From: Castellaniella ginsengisoli
GTDB lineage: Bacteria; Pseudomonadota; Gammaproteobacteria; Burkholderiales; Burkholderiaceae_B
NCBI RefSeq assembly: GCF_039523235.1
Contig: NZ_BAAAEX010000006.1
Direction: 5' to 3' (one strand)
DNA length: 64,000 nt
Below the pieces are notes generated by a model. The model was not told the origin of the DNA, searched no databases, and saw only the letters and a program-made list of their open reading frames with translations. Position numbers and translations under genes: made by a program. The stretch's first letter is position 1, and the number at the start of each line of letters is the position of its first letter. Shown here piece after piece: positions 1 through 10,291 of this stretch.

Positions 1-44
1 CCGACATCCGCCACGACGATCTGGGCGTCCAGCGCTATCGCTGA
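1..44 (+). CDS. C-terminal end of a gene cut by the window edge
   Basis: One forward frame (codons from base 3) reads DIRHDDLGVQRYR and stops with TGA at 42-44. A GC-rich third position and an in-frame stop just before a convergent gene fit the 3' end of a real gene. Thirteen residues are too few to name the product. Confidence 0.4.
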   Translation, partial: DIRHDDLGVQRYR

Positions 45-74
45 ACGTTCCGGGGCGGCCGGCGGGCGGCCGGC

Positions 75-779
75 CTAGATTTCCCAGACGTAGCCGTAGC
101 TGCGCAGGGACTCGATCGGGGGCTCCATGCCCGCCTGCAGGCCCCGCCAGCGCAAGCGGCTGATGATGCCGCGCGGCTTGGGATCATGCGGCCGGTTCCC
201 ATAGGCGTGCCGCCAGGCCGCCATCAGGGCCTGGTTCAGCATGGCGTGGCTGGCGACGTGGCCGGGCGCCTCGAACAGGCAGACCAGCACCGCGCGCTCG
301 GAAACCGTCAGGCGCATCGAAGCGCCGCCGCAGTGCTGAAGGCACCACCCCTGGTCCTCCAGGGTCCACGGCCCAATCGCGTGGGCGGATTCTGCCGGCG
401 CGGAACCGGCGCGATCGAGACGACGCAGGCGCAAGGCGTGCAGGACGCCGGCCAGCAGGGTCGGCGGATCGCCCTGGCGCATGACGCAATCCACCCCGAC
501 CCGCAGCAGCGCCGCGATCTCGCCCCGGCGCGCAGGCCCGGTGAAAGCCACCAGGTCCAGCGGCAGGTTCATGTCGCGCACCAGATGCGCCGTCCGGCAA
601 TTGGCGGCGGCATCCGCCATGAGCAGCGCCGCCTCGCAGGATTGCATGTCGGCCCGGAGCGTCTCCCGGCCGAGCGCCTCGATCGACTCGCAGCGCCGCA
701 CCAGGCACCCCGCGGCCCGCAGGTATCGCAGGTCGGCGTTATCGGCCGGCGACAGCGCCCACACCCGACGTTCTTGCAT
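75..779 (-). CDS. Winged-helix (OmpR/PhoB-type) regulator with a degenerate receiver-like N-terminus
   Basis: The 234-residue protein probably binds DNA through its C-terminal half (about residues 145-234). That half has the trans_reg_C layout: a strand-rich lead-in, helices around LTVSERAVLVCLFE, a recognition region near RGIISRLRWR and the terminal wing YGYVWEI. The first ~120 residues resemble a CheY fold (alternating hydrophobic strands such as AALLMAD and LDLVAFTG). I do not see the acidic pocket plus phospho-acceptor Asp of a working receiver in the usual places, so it may be an orphan or pseudo-receiver. No histidine kinase lies next to it. It is divergent from the XRE regulator at 867. 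The product family is inferred from the fold pattern; the target is unknown. Confidence 0.75.
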   Translation of the reverse strand: MQERRVWALSPADNADLRYLRAAGCLVRRCESIEALGRETLRADMQSCEAALLMADAAANCRTAHLVRDMNLPLDLVAFTGPARRGEIAALLRVGVDCVMRQGDPPTLLAGVLHALRLRRLDRAGSAPAESAHAIGPWTLEDQGWCLQHCGGASMRLTVSERAVLVCLFEAPGHVASHAMLNQALMAAWRHAYGNRPHDPKPRGIISRLRWRGLQAGMEPPIESLRSYGYVWEI

Positions 780-803
780 ACATTCCCCCCTGGCGAACCG
801 TCA

Positions 804-823
804 AATATTACAAAAGTATTATT
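804..823. promoter_or_regulatory. Near-palindromic AT-rich site between two divergent regulators
   Basis: The sequence AATATTACAAAAGTATTATT is an imperfect inverted repeat (TAC-N4-GTA core, arms nearly complementary). It lies in the 87-bp gap between the winged-helix regulator and the XRE regulator, in otherwise GC-rich DNA. The position and symmetry fit an operator, perhaps for autoregulation by one of the two neighbours. This is inference; no consensus is known to me. Confidence 0.4.
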
Positions 824-866
824 CCATAAACACCCTTGTGCTTGATCTTTTTAGTCCAATGGGCGG

Positions 867-1235
867 GTGGAAACCTTTGCAGAACGGCTCCGGCACGCCC
901 GGCTCCTGCGCGGCCTGTCGCAGGAGGCTTTGGCACGCGCCTGCGGCCTATCGCAAAGCGCCGTCTCCAGCTACGAGAACGGCACGCGCCAGTCGCCGAA
1001 GAAACTGCTGAACCTGGCCCAGGTCCTGGAAGTGGATATCTACTGGCTGAGCCGGGGCCTGGGAGACATGACGCCCGCGCCCGGCACGTCCGGCGCGCTG
1101 GGCGAGGCCGCCTGGCCCTTTGCCTCGATCGATCCCCGGCAGTTCTGGAGCCTGACCCGCAAGGACCGCCAGGTGGTGGAGAACGCCGTCGGCGCCCTGA
1201 TCGACAGCCTGCTGACGCCAGGGAAAGAACGCTAG
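867..1235 (+). CDS. XRE/Cro-CI family transcriptional regulator
   Basis: This is a 122-residue protein with a classical helix-turn-helix at residues 5-60 (RLRHARLLRGLSQEALA, then CGLSQSAVSSYENGTRQSP). The C-terminal ~45 residues include FWSLTRKDRQVVENAVG, a tail often seen in proteobacterial XRE repressors. The start is taken as GTG at 867 because this places the HTH at the N-terminus, as in the family. It lies just upstream of the thiC riboswitch and divergent from a winged-helix regulator. The target is unknown; autoregulation through the palindrome at 804-823 is possible. Confidence 0.85.
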   Translation: METFAERLRHARLLRGLSQEALARACGLSQSAVSSYENGTRQSPKKLLNLAQVLEVDIYWLSRGLGDMTPAPGTSGALGEAAWPFASIDPRQFWSLTRKDRQVVENAVGALIDSLLTPGKER

Positions 1236-1251
1236 CGGGTATACTGCACTC

Positions 1252-1335
1252 CACGCAGGGGTACTCGCCGGCCTGGCCGGCGTGTTGAGAAAAACCCTTC
1301 GTACCAGTACGGATAATGCCGATGCTGGGAGCGTG
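1252..1335 (+). promoter_or_regulatory. TPP riboswitch (THI element) in the thiC leader
   Basis: The leader carries the conserved TPP-riboswitch blocks in order: CAGGGGTACTC, a variable GC-rich hairpin (CGCCGGCCTGGCCGGCG), TTGAGAAAAACCCTT, GTACCAGTACGGATAATGCC and GATGCTGGGAG. CTGAGA-type and GGATAATGCC-type blocks are diagnostic of this aptamer (known family). It sits ~110 bp before the thiC start, and a TATACT -10 hexamer at 1240-1245 would start transcription right at its 5' edge. Thiamine pyrophosphate binding would repress thiC. Confidence 0.93.
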
Positions 1336-1447
1336 CGCGGTTTTCACGACGGGCTCATTCTGTCCCCGAACCCTTCTCCCGAAACGCGCTTCCCCCCTCC
1401 CCGACTCGGCTCCATTTCCGAATCCTGTTCGAACCTGGAGCTACATC

Positions 1448-3361
<1,914 letters not shown>

Positions 3362-3370
3362 GGGCGCGGA

Positions 3371-3392
3371 CGGCCGCCCCTTCAGGCGGCCG
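3371..3392. terminator. GC-rich hairpin between convergent thiC and OmpA-like gene
   Basis: A perfect 8-bp stem, CGGCCGCC/GGCGGCCG, with a 6-base loop lies in the 45-bp convergent gap. There is no T-run on either side, so intrinsic termination is only possible, not demonstrated. Confidence 0.4.
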
Positions 3393-3406
3393 CCCGGCCG
3401 GCGCCG

Positions 3407-4060
3407 CTACCGCACCGCGTACAGGAACAATTCCACCCGGCGGTTCAGGGCGCGGCCCTCGGCGGTACGGTTGTCGCCCACCGGGCTGGCAGCGCCCCGG
3501 CCCTCGGCCATCAACCGGTCGGCGGCCACGCCGTGCCCGGACAGGTAGCGCGTCACGGCCTCGGCCCGGCGCTGCGAGAGCGGCACGTTGATGGCGTCGG
3601 TCCCCGTGGAATCGGTGTGGCCGACGGCCTTGGCGCGCAATTCCGGATGTTGGCTCAGGGCCCGCGCCACGCTGTCCAGGACCGGCAGCAAGGCGGGCTT
3701 CAGCACGGCCTGGTTGGTATCGAACGACACATTGCTGGGAATGTTCACCTTCAGCGTGCCGTCGGGCATCTCGATGACGGCGATCCCGAGGTCGGAAGCG
3801 CCGGATTTCTCGACATCCTGCTTGACCGTCTTCCAGTTGTAGCCGACGACGCTGCCCACCACGGTGCCGATGCCCGCGCCGATCAGCGCCGCCTGGCTGC
3901 TGTCGCCGATCAGCACGCCCAGCCCCGCCCCCAGCGCGGCCCCCGCGCCCGCGCCGACCGCGGTGTTCTGCCCTTGGGGCGACATATTGGCGCATGCCGT
4001 CAAGAGGACCAGGCTGCCGATGACCGCTGTGCGGGCGGTCCGTTCCATTGCCGTGCGCAT
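3407..4060 (-). CDS. OmpA-family peptidoglycan-associated lipoprotein
   Basis: The 217-residue outer-membrane lipoprotein likely links the outer membrane to peptidoglycan. The N-terminus is a lipoprotein signal ending in the lipobox LTAC (Cys23). Residues ~35-75 form a glycine-zipper segment (GAGAGAALGAGLGVLIG). Residues ~105-217 are the OmpA C-terminal domain, with VSFDTNQAVLKP and GHTDSTGTDAINVPLSQRRA, which contain the Asp and Arg that contact diaminopimelate in the family. The start at 4060 has AAGGAG upstream; a second ATG four codons later is an alternative. It resembles the YiaD type. It has its own transcription unit, convergent with thiC. Confidence 0.9.
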   Translation of the reverse strand: MRTAMERTARTAVIGSLVLLTACANMSPQGQNTAVGAGAGAALGAGLGVLIGDSSQAALIGAGIGTVVGSVVGYNWKTVKQDVEKSGASDLGIAVIEMPDGTLKVNIPSNVSFDTNQAVLKPALLPVLDSVARALSQHPELRAKAVGHTDSTGTDAINVPLSQRRAEAVTRYLSGHGVAADRLMAEGRGAASPVGDNRTAEGRALNRRVELFLYAVR

Positions 4061-4204
4061 CGCATTCTCCTTGTTATCCAGACGAGGACAGCGTAGCAAG
4101 AAGCGCCGGCACACGTGTAAGCCGATGCAGCGAAAGACGACAGGGAATTTCCGCCGGCCGGGCTCCGGCGGCGGAACCGGCGCGCGCCGGCCGAAAACGG
4201 CGAA

Positions 4205-4242
4205 CCCCGGGCGGGCGCGGAGGGTGCGCGCCAAGCCCGGGG
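4205..4242. terminator. Long GC hairpin downstream of aapP
   Basis: Nested perfect arms are visible: an outer stem CCCCGGGC/GCCCGGGG and an inner stem GGCGCG/CGCGCC with a 7-base loop. It lies 13 bases beyond the aapP stop and would close the aapJQMP transcript. No long T-run follows directly, so rho involvement is possible. Confidence 0.5.
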
Positions 4243-4255
4243 TCCGCGGGCGCGA

Positions 4256-4996
4256 TCAGTGCAGGATCTGGCTGAGAAAGAGCTTGGTGCGTTCGTGCTT
4301 CGGATCGTCGAAGAAGGCGTCGGGCGCGTTCTGCTCGATGATCTGGCCGTAGTCCATGAAGATCACCCGGTCGGCGACCTTGCGCGCGAACCCCATCTCG
4401 TGGGTCACGCACAGCATCGTCATGCCGGTCTCCTCGGCCAGCTCGACCATGACGTCCAGCACTTCCTTGACCATTTCCGGATCCAGGGCGGAAGTCGGCT
4501 CGTCGAACAGCATGATCTTGGGATTCATGCACAGGGACCGGGCGATGGCGACGCGCTGTTGCTGGCCGCCCGAGAGCTGGCCCGGGAATTTGTTGGCCTG
4601 CTCGGGGATGCGCACCCGTTCCAGGTATTTCATGGCGGTCGCCTCGGCCTCGGCTTTCGGGCGCTTGAGCACCCAGACCGGCCCCAGCGTCAGGTTCTCC
4701 AGCACCGTCATGTGGGGAAACAGGTTGAAGTGCTGGAACACCATGCCGACGTCCCGGCGGATGGCTTCGATCTGTTTGAGGTCGTTGGTCAGTTCCGTGC
4801 CGTCGACGATGATCTGGCCTTCCTGGTGCTCTTCCAGGCGGTTGATGCAACGGATCATGGTGGATTTACCCGACCCGGAAGGACCGCAGATCACGATGCG
4901 CTCGCTGGGCGCGACTTCGAGGTTCAGGTCCTTCAGGACATGGAACTGGCCGTACCACTTGTTGACGTTCTGCAGGCGGATGATGGGTTCCGACAT
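4256..4996 (-). CDS. aapP: Amino-acid ABC transporter ATP-binding protein
   Basis: This is the 246-residue cytoplasmic ATPase of a polar amino-acid importer. The Walker A GPSGSGKST is at residues 38-46, the ABC signature LSGGQQQR at about 140, and the Walker B IMLFDEPTSALDPE follows. The start is ATG 4996, with AGGAG 9-13 bases upstream and the usual IIRLQNVNKWYG beginning. It is the last gene of the four-gene set binding protein-permease-permease-ATPase. Sequence and order match the general L-amino-acid (Aap/Bzt) transporter; the exact substrate cannot be told. Confidence 0.94.
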   Translation of the reverse strand: MSEPIIRLQNVNKWYGQFHVLKDLNLEVAPSERIVICGPSGSGKSTMIRCINRLEEHQEGQIIVDGTELTNDLKQIEAIRRDVGMVFQHFNLFPHMTVLENLTLGPVWVLKRPKAEAEATAMKYLERVRIPEQANKFPGQLSGGQQQRVAIARSLCMNPKIMLFDEPTSALDPEMVKEVLDVMVELAEETGMTMLCVTHEMGFARKVADRVIFMDYGQIIEQNAPDAFFDDPKHERTKLFLSQILH

Positions 4997-5044
4997 GGAC
5001 GAAAGCTCCTGGGCGGCGGGGCCGATGCCCCGCCGCGGCAAAGA

Positions 5045-6139
5045 TTAACGGTGCTGCCCTTGATCCAACTGGCGTTCCAGCGACAGGCTGTAGCGCGAGA
5101 TCGAGTAGCAGAAGACGAAATAGATGGCCGAGATGAACAGATAGGATTCCGTGCTGAACCCGCGCCAGACGGCGTCGGACACGGCCGCCTTGGCCGCCTG
5201 GGTCAGGTCGAAGATGCCGATGATCACCACCAGGGAGGTATCCTTGAACAAGGAAATGAAGATCCCCACCAGCGGCGGAATGACGATCTTCAGCGCCTGG
5301 GGCAGGATGATCTTGCGCATCTGCTGCCAGTAGCCCAGGCCCAGGGAATCGGCGCCCTCGTACTGGCCCTTGGGGATGGCCTGCAGGCCGCCGCGCACGG
5401 TTTCGGCCACATAGGCCGCCGCGAACAGGATGATGGCGATCTGGGCGCGCAGCAGCTTGTCGATGGAAAAACCTTCCGGCAAGAAGAGCGGCAGCATGAC
5501 CGAGGACATGAACAGCAGGCTGACCAGGGGGACGCCACGGATCAGCTCGATGTAGACCACGCATACGGCCTTGACGCCCGGCATGTGCGAACGCCGCCCC
5601 AGGGCGAGCAGCAGCCCGAAGGGAAAGGCGAAGGCGATGCCGAAGGTCGACAGGATCAGGGTCAGGGGCAGGCCGCCCCATTTGGCGTTCTCGACATAGG
5701 TGAGGCCCAGGACCCCGCCCCACATCAGCACGCCCACGGCCACCAGGCAGACCAGCCACATCAGCCCCAGGAACGGCCGCCAGAACCAGCGGATGCAACT
5801 GCAGACGATGACGCCCACCAGGATCACGGACGCCAGCAGCGGGCGCCATTGCTCGTCGTAGGGGTAGATGCCGAACAGGATCAGGCGGTGCTTCTCGCGC
5901 ACGAAGGCCCAGCAGTAGCCGCCCGTCGCGCGGCACTCGGCCGCCGTCGTGGCGGCGAAATCGGGCTTGACGAACAGATAGTCGATCAAGGCCGGAATCG
6001 CCATCAACAGGATCCACAGGGCCAGGATCGTCAGGATCGCGTTCAACGGCGAGGAAAACAGCCGGCTGCGCAGCCAGCCGATGACGCCCGCATCGGTGTG
6101 CGGGGGCCGGCGCCCGGTGCCAGGGAGGGTATGGTCCAT
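5045..6139 (-). CDS. aapM: Amino-acid ABC transporter permease (second subunit)
   Basis: The 364-residue inner-membrane permease pairs with the preceding permease. It has an N-terminal membrane helix near residues 38-55, a long periplasmic stretch (residues ~60-100) and a MetI-type permease core in the C-terminal two thirds. The EAA-type loop that contacts the ATPase is near residues 265-285 (GADSLGLGYWQQMRKIILPQ). The extra N-terminal helices and large size are typical of AapM/BztC rather than of short GltK permeases. Its ATG immediately follows the TAG stop of the upstream permease, implying translational coupling. Confidence 0.93.
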   Translation of the reverse strand: MDHTLPGTGRRPPHTDAGVIGWLRSRLFSSPLNAILTILALWILLMAIPALIDYLFVKPDFAATTAAECRATGGYCWAFVREKHRLILFGIYPYDEQWRPLLASVILVGVIVCSCIRWFWRPFLGLMWLVCLVAVGVLMWGGVLGLTYVENAKWGGLPLTLILSTFGIAFAFPFGLLLALGRRSHMPGVKAVCVVYIELIRGVPLVSLLFMSSVMLPLFLPEGFSIDKLLRAQIAIILFAAAYVAETVRGGLQAIPKGQYEGADSLGLGYWQQMRKIILPQALKIVIPPLVGIFISLFKDTSLVVIIGIFDLTQAAKAAVSDAVWRGFSTESYLFISAIYFVFCYSISRYSLSLERQLDQGQHR

Positions 6140-7327
6140 CTATCGCTCCACCAGCGCGATGCGCTTGTTGTACCAATTCATGAAGACCGAGATCGACAGG
6201 CTGACCACCAGATAGGCCGCCATGATGATCATGATGCCTTCGATGGCCTGCCCGGTCTGGTTCAGGATGGTGTTGGTGACGGCCACGATATCGGGATAGC
6301 CGATGGCCACGGCCAGCGAGCTGTTCTTGGTGAGGTTCAGGTATTGGCTGGTCATGGGCGGAATGATGACCCGCATGGCCTGGGGCAGGATCACCAGGCG
6401 CAGCGTGCGCGACCGCGACAGGCCGATCGAGGAGGCGGCCTCCCATTGGCCCTGGCTGACGGCCTGGACGCCGGAGCGCACGACCTCGCCCACAAAGGCC
6501 GAAGTGTAGGTCACCAGCCCCAGCAACAACGCCGAGAACTCGGGCGACATGTTCAGGCCGCCCTGGAAATTGAAGCCCTTGAGTTCGGGCCGGTCGATTT
6601 CGAGCGAACCGCCGCCGATCCAGAAAGCCAGCAGGGGCACGGCCACGAGCAGCCCGAGGGCGGCCCGCCCGAGGGGGAAGATCTTGCCGGTGGCGTCCTG
6701 GTGGCGGCGCGCCCAATGGGCCAGCACCACGATCAGCACGATGGCCAGCGCCAGGCCGCCGAAGATCCAGTCCATGGCGTCGCCCTTGAGCCAGGGAATC
6801 TTGAAGCCGCGATTGGAAATGAAAACGTCCGGCAGGGGCTGCAGCGCCTGGCGCGGGCCGGGCATGATCTCGGTGATCAGGGCATACCAGAAGAAAAGCT
6901 GCAGCAGCAGCGGAATATTGCGCATGACCTCGATGTAGAGGCCGGCCAGGCGCGAGATCAGCCAGTTCTTGGACAGGCGGCTGATGCCCAGCAGCGTGCC
7001 GAACAGGGTGGCGGCGATCACGCCGATCACGGAAACCTTGAGGGTGTTCAGCAGGCCGACCACGACCGCATGGCCATAGGTGTCGGCGGGAGAGTATTCC
7101 ACCATCGATTCGCCGATGGCGAAGCCGGCTTCCTCGTGCAGGAAGTCGAAACCGGTGGAGATGTTGCGCGCCGCCAGATTGTGCAGCGTGTTGGACGACA
7201 GGTACCACACGCCCAGGCCGACCAGGCCCAGGATCAGAATCTGATAGATCAGCGCGCGCGTCGCGGGGTCGTTCCAGGACCAGCGCCGGCGAGGCGCCCT
7301 GGGTACGCGAGGTGTTGTTTGAGTCAT
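6140..7327 (-). CDS. aapQ: Amino-acid ABC transporter permease (first subunit)
   Basis: The 395-residue inner-membrane permease has an N-terminal anchor at about residues 26-43 (ALIYQILILGLVGLGVWYL). It also has the large inserted periplasmic region typical of AapQ/BztB, and a permease core with the EAA-loop near residues 292-316 (AASSIGLSRSRTLRLVILPQ). It lies downstream of the binding-protein gene across a 101-bp gap that contains a strong stem-loop. Its TAG stop abuts the next start codon. Confidence 0.93.
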   Translation of the reverse strand: MTQTTPRVPRAPRRRWSWNDPATRALIYQILILGLVGLGVWYLSSNTLHNLAARNISTGFDFLHEEAGFAIGESMVEYSPADTYGHAVVVGLLNTLKVSVIGVIAATLFGTLLGISRLSKNWLISRLAGLYIEVMRNIPLLLQLFFWYALITEIMPGPRQALQPLPDVFISNRGFKIPWLKGDAMDWIFGGLALAIVLIVVLAHWARRHQDATGKIFPLGRAALGLLVAVPLLAFWIGGGSLEIDRPELKGFNFQGGLNMSPEFSALLLGLVTYTSAFVGEVVRSGVQAVSQGQWEAASSIGLSRSRTLRLVILPQAMRVIIPPMTSQYLNLTKNSSLAVAIGYPDIVAVTNTILNQTGQAIEGIMIIMAAYLVVSLSISVFMNWYNKRIALVER

Positions 7328-7375
7328 AGGATGCGGGCGGTGAAGGCGGCGGCAGCAGCCGCCGCCGCTGGAACC

Positions 7376-7402
7376 CGGCCGCCGGGAGAACCCCGGCGGC
7401 CG
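7376..7402 (-). other. Intercistronic stem-loop between aapJ and aapQ
   Basis: A perfect 11-bp inverted repeat (CGGCCGCCGGG / CCCGGCGGCCG, loop of 5) lies between the binding-protein gene and the first permease. A second GC hairpin (GGCGGCGGC...GCCGCCGCC, about 7345-7368) sits beside it. In many ABC operons such structures stabilise the upstream binding-protein mRNA or cause partial termination, so that binding protein exceeds permease. That role is inferred here. Confidence 0.6.
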
Positions 7403-7428
7403 AAAGAACCGTGGAGCGGATCAGGCGA

Positions 7429-8445
7429 TCAGCGGATCGGCCAGGCGTACATCACGCCGCCCTTGGTCCACTGGGCGTTCAAGCCGCGCTCGAGCTTGAG
7501 CGGGGAGCCCATGCCGATGTTGCGTTCGAACGATTCGCCATAGTTGCCGACCTGTTCGATGATGTTGTAGGCCCATTTCTTGTCCAGGCCCAGGCCCTTG
7601 CCCATGTCGCCGGACACGCCCAGGATGCGCTGGATGTTGGGGTTGGGGCTCTTGAGCATCTCGTCCAGGTTCTTCGAGGTGATGCCGTACTCTTCGGCCT
7701 CGACCATGGCGTTCAGCGCCCAGCGCACCACCATGAACCACTCGTCGTCACCCTGGCGGACCATGGGGCCCAGGGGTTCCTTGGAGAAGTCTTCCGGCAG
7801 GATGATGTAGTCGTCCGGCGTGGCCGAGGAGGCGCGCAGGCTGCCCAACTGGGATTTGTCGCTGGTGACCACGTCGCAGCGGCCGGCCTCGAAGGTGCGG
7901 AAGCCTTCTTCAGAGGTGTTGATCACGACCGGCTTGAAGTCGAGCTTGTTGGCGCGGAACCAGTCGGCCAGGTTGAGCTCGGTGGTGGTGCCCTGCAGCA
8001 CGCAGACGGAGGCGCCGCCCAGCTCGGTCGCGCTCTTCACGCCCAGGCTCTTCTTGACCAGCACGCCCTGGCTGTCATAGTAGTTGACGCCGGCGCTCAT
8101 CAGGCCCAGCGTGGTGTCGCGGGACATGGTGGCGGTGGTATTGCGGGTGAGCACGTCGACCTCGCCCGACTGCAGGGCGGTGAAGCGCTGCTGGGTGGTC
8201 AGCGGAGTGACCTTGAACTTGCTGGCGTCGCCGAAGACCATGGCGGCCACGGCCCGGCACATATCGACGTCGATGCCTTTCCAGACACCCTTGCTGTCGG
8301 CTTGCGAGAAGCCCGGCAGACCGGCGTTCACGCCGCATTGCACGAAGCCGCGCGCCTTGATGGCATCGAAGGTTTCACCTGCCTGAGCAGTGGTGCCGGC
8401 AAACAGCAGTGCCGCACCGACAGCTGCGAGTTTCATGAATTTCAT
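7429..8445 (-). CDS. aapJ: Periplasmic amino-acid-binding protein
   Basis: The 338-residue solute-binding protein captures L-amino acids in the periplasm. It has a Sec signal peptide (MKFMKLAAVGAALLFAGTTA, cleavage after AQA at about residue 22). The mature SBP_bac_3 fold begins GETFDAIKARGFVQCGV, with GIDVDMCRAVAAMVFGD further on. The start at 8445 places GGGAAAGG 6 bases upstream; an ATG two codons earlier touches the ribosome site and is less likely. It is the first gene of aapJQMP. Confidence 0.94.
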   Translation of the reverse strand: MKFMKLAAVGAALLFAGTTAQAGETFDAIKARGFVQCGVNAGLPGFSQADSKGVWKGIDVDMCRAVAAMVFGDASKFKVTPLTTQQRFTALQSGEVDVLTRNTTATMSRDTTLGLMSAGVNYYDSQGVLVKKSLGVKSATELGGASVCVLQGTTTELNLADWFRANKLDFKPVVINTSEEGFRTFEAGRCDVVTSDKSQLGSLRASSATPDDYIILPEDFSKEPLGPMVRQGDDEWFMVVRWALNAMVEAEEYGITSKNLDEMLKSPNPNIQRILGVSGDMGKGLGLDKKWAYNIIEQVGNYGESFERNIGMGSPLKLERGLNAQWTKGGVMYAWPIR

Positions 8446-8679
8446 AGTCATCCTTTCCCGATTGAGCAAGTGGCATTGAACAACACGGAATACAATCTCG
8501 TGGAATTGATCCGTCTGGGCTAGATCGTAGCCTGCCACCGCAGGCCTGAGACATGCGGGATATCCCTGCTCCCGCCATGGCAATCGGCCCGCGCCACGGC
8601 GGTCTTCCCAGCCGGATCCATCCCGGATCGACCCCGAAACGGCCAGCCGGGCATATTACGCTAAGTACACCAGGCGCGC

Positions 8680-9351
8680 ATGATCGAATTCCAGCATGTC
8701 TTCAAATCCTTCGGCCGGGGGCGCAATATCCTCGCCGACGTCAACTTCGGCATTGAGCCCGGGGAATTCGTCTTCGTCTCGGGCCCCTCGGGCGCGGGCA
8801 AGTCCACCCTGCTGAAACTGGTCGGGGGGCTGGAACCCGCCAGCCGGGGCGCCGTCACGGTCAACGGCCACCGTCTCGACCGGCTGTCGGCGCGCACGCT
8901 GCCCTACCTGCGCCGCACCGTCGGCCTGATCCTGCAGGACGCCCACCTGCTGTTCGACCGCAATGCCTTCGACAACGTCATGCTGCCGCTGGCCGTGCTG
9001 GGCCTGGATCGCGCCACGGCCGCCACCCGCGCGCGCGCCGCCATGGAAAAAGTCGGCCTGCGCGGCAAGGAAGACCTTTCGCCCATCGAATTGTCCGGCG
9101 GCGAACAGCAGCGCCTGGCCATCGCCCGCGCCATCGTGGGCCGGCCCGCCATCCTGATCGCCGATGAACCCACCGCCAACCTGGATCACGACAGCGCCAC
9201 CCGCATCATGGACGTATTCCGCGACTTCAACCGGGTCGGCGTCACGACCTTGATCGCCTCTCACGACACCGCGCTCATGACCCGCTATGCGAGGCGCACG
9301 CTGCGCATCGACGCCGGGCGCTTCGAAGACATCGCGGGGGTGCCGGCATGA
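8680..9351 (+). CDS. ftsE: Cell-division ATP-binding protein FtsE
   Basis: FtsE is the 223-residue ABC ATPase that, with FtsX, couples Z-ring constriction to periplasmic peptidoglycan hydrolases. The Walker A GPSGAGKST is at residues 35-43, the signature LSGGEQQR at about 138 and the Walker B ILIADEPTANLD follows. The start MIEFQHVFKSFGRG is the family's usual N-terminus. ftsX follows 31 bases downstream, forming the conserved ftsEX pair. Confidence 0.96.
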   Translation: MIEFQHVFKSFGRGRNILADVNFGIEPGEFVFVSGPSGAGKSTLLKLVGGLEPASRGAVTVNGHRLDRLSARTLPYLRRTVGLILQDAHLLFDRNAFDNVMLPLAVLGLDRATAATRARAAMEKVGLRGKEDLSPIELSGGEQQRLAIARAIVGRPAILIADEPTANLDHDSATRIMDVFRDFNRVGVTTLIASHDTALMTRYARRTLRIDAGRFEDIAGVPA

Positions 9352-9382
9352 ACGGCACGCCCCGCAACACCAGGAGGGCGTC

Positions 9383-10291
9383 ATGAACCGCTGGCTGCGG
9401 CATCACCGGTACGCCCTGGCCGTGGCGCTGCGGCGCCTGCGCCAGCACCCCTTCTCATCCCTGGCCAACATCGCGGTCATCGCCCTGATGCTGGCCGTGC
9501 CCGTTCTGGGAGCCTCGATCCTGCAGTCCAGCCAGCCGCTCGCCCGGCAACTGGCGGTCGCGCCGGAACTGACGCTGTTCCTGAAGGCCGGCACCCCGGC
9601 CGCCGCGCAGCAGGCCCTGCTGGCGCGCGTGCGCGAGCAGGGCGGCGGGCACATCGCCCAGGCCCGGCTGATGCCGCGCGACCAGGCCATGGCCCAGTTG
9701 CGCGCCGATCCGACCTGGGCGCGCGCCCTGGACGCCCTGCCCGACAACCCCTTGCCCGACGCCCTCATCGTCACCCTGCGCGATTCCGACACTCCGGCGC
9801 GCGAAGCGGCCGACCTGGCCGAAGCCTGGCGCCAATGGCCGGAAATCCAGGAAATCCAGCTCGACAGCGAATGGGTGCGGCGCCTGGAATCCCTGCTCGC
9901 CTTCATCCGGGTGGGGCTTGGCATGCTGGCGGGCGCCGTGGTCATCGTCGTATTGGCGACCGTGTTCAATACCGTGCGCCTGCAGGCGCTGACCCAGCGC
10001 GAGGAAATCGCCGTCGCCCGGCTGGTGGGCGCGACCGAATCCTTCGTCCGCCGCCCCTTCCTGTATCTGGGCGCCCTCACCGGCCTGGCCGCCAGCCTGC
10101 TGGCGCTGCTGCTGGCCTGGCTGGCGCTGACCCCGCTGAATGCGATTCTGGGCGGTTTCGCCCGCAGCTACGGCGTGGACTGGGCGATCCGCCTGCCGGC
10201 GGCCCCGGACCTGCTGTTGTCCGGCCTGCTGGTGGCCCTGCTGGGCGCCGTCGCGGCGCGCCTGTCGGTCACGCGCCGCACCCGGTTCTGA
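9383..10291 (+). CDS. ftsX: Cell-division permease-like protein FtsX
   Basis: The 302-residue inner-membrane partner of FtsE has an N-terminal helix at about residues 25-50, a periplasmic domain (about 55-180) and three C-terminal helices (LGMLAGAVVIVVLATVF, LYLGALTGLAASLLALLLAW, LLLSGLLVALLGAVAA). The start is ATG 9383 after CAGGAGGG. Its TGA shares a base with the ATG of mutY, so the two are likely co-translated. Confidence 0.94.
   Translation: MNRWLRHHRYALAVALRRLRQHPFSSLANIAVIALMLAVPVLGASILQSSQPLARQLAVAPELTLFLKAGTPAAAQQALLARVREQGGGHIAQARLMPRDQAMAQLRADPTWARALDALPDNPLPDALIVTLRDSDTPAREAADLAEAWRQWPEIQEIQLDSEWVRRLESLLAFIRVGLGMLAGAVVIVVLATVFNTVRLQALTQREEIAVARLVGATESFVRRPFLYLGALTGLAASLLALLLAWLALTPLNAILGGFARSYGVDWAIRLPAAPDLLLSGLLVALLGAVAARLSVTRRTRF

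Noticed and set aside
4259..7543. Very long forward open frame (about 1,090 codons) across the aap transporter
   Set aside because: It lies exactly antisense to three clear ABC-transporter genes and is rich in His, Gln, Asp and Gly, the usual artefact of GC-rich codon bias.
8446..8679. Sigma-54 promoter upstream of aapJ
   Set aside because: The best candidate (TGGCGC...TTGC on the minus strand) has 12 rather than 10 bases between the GG and GC elements.
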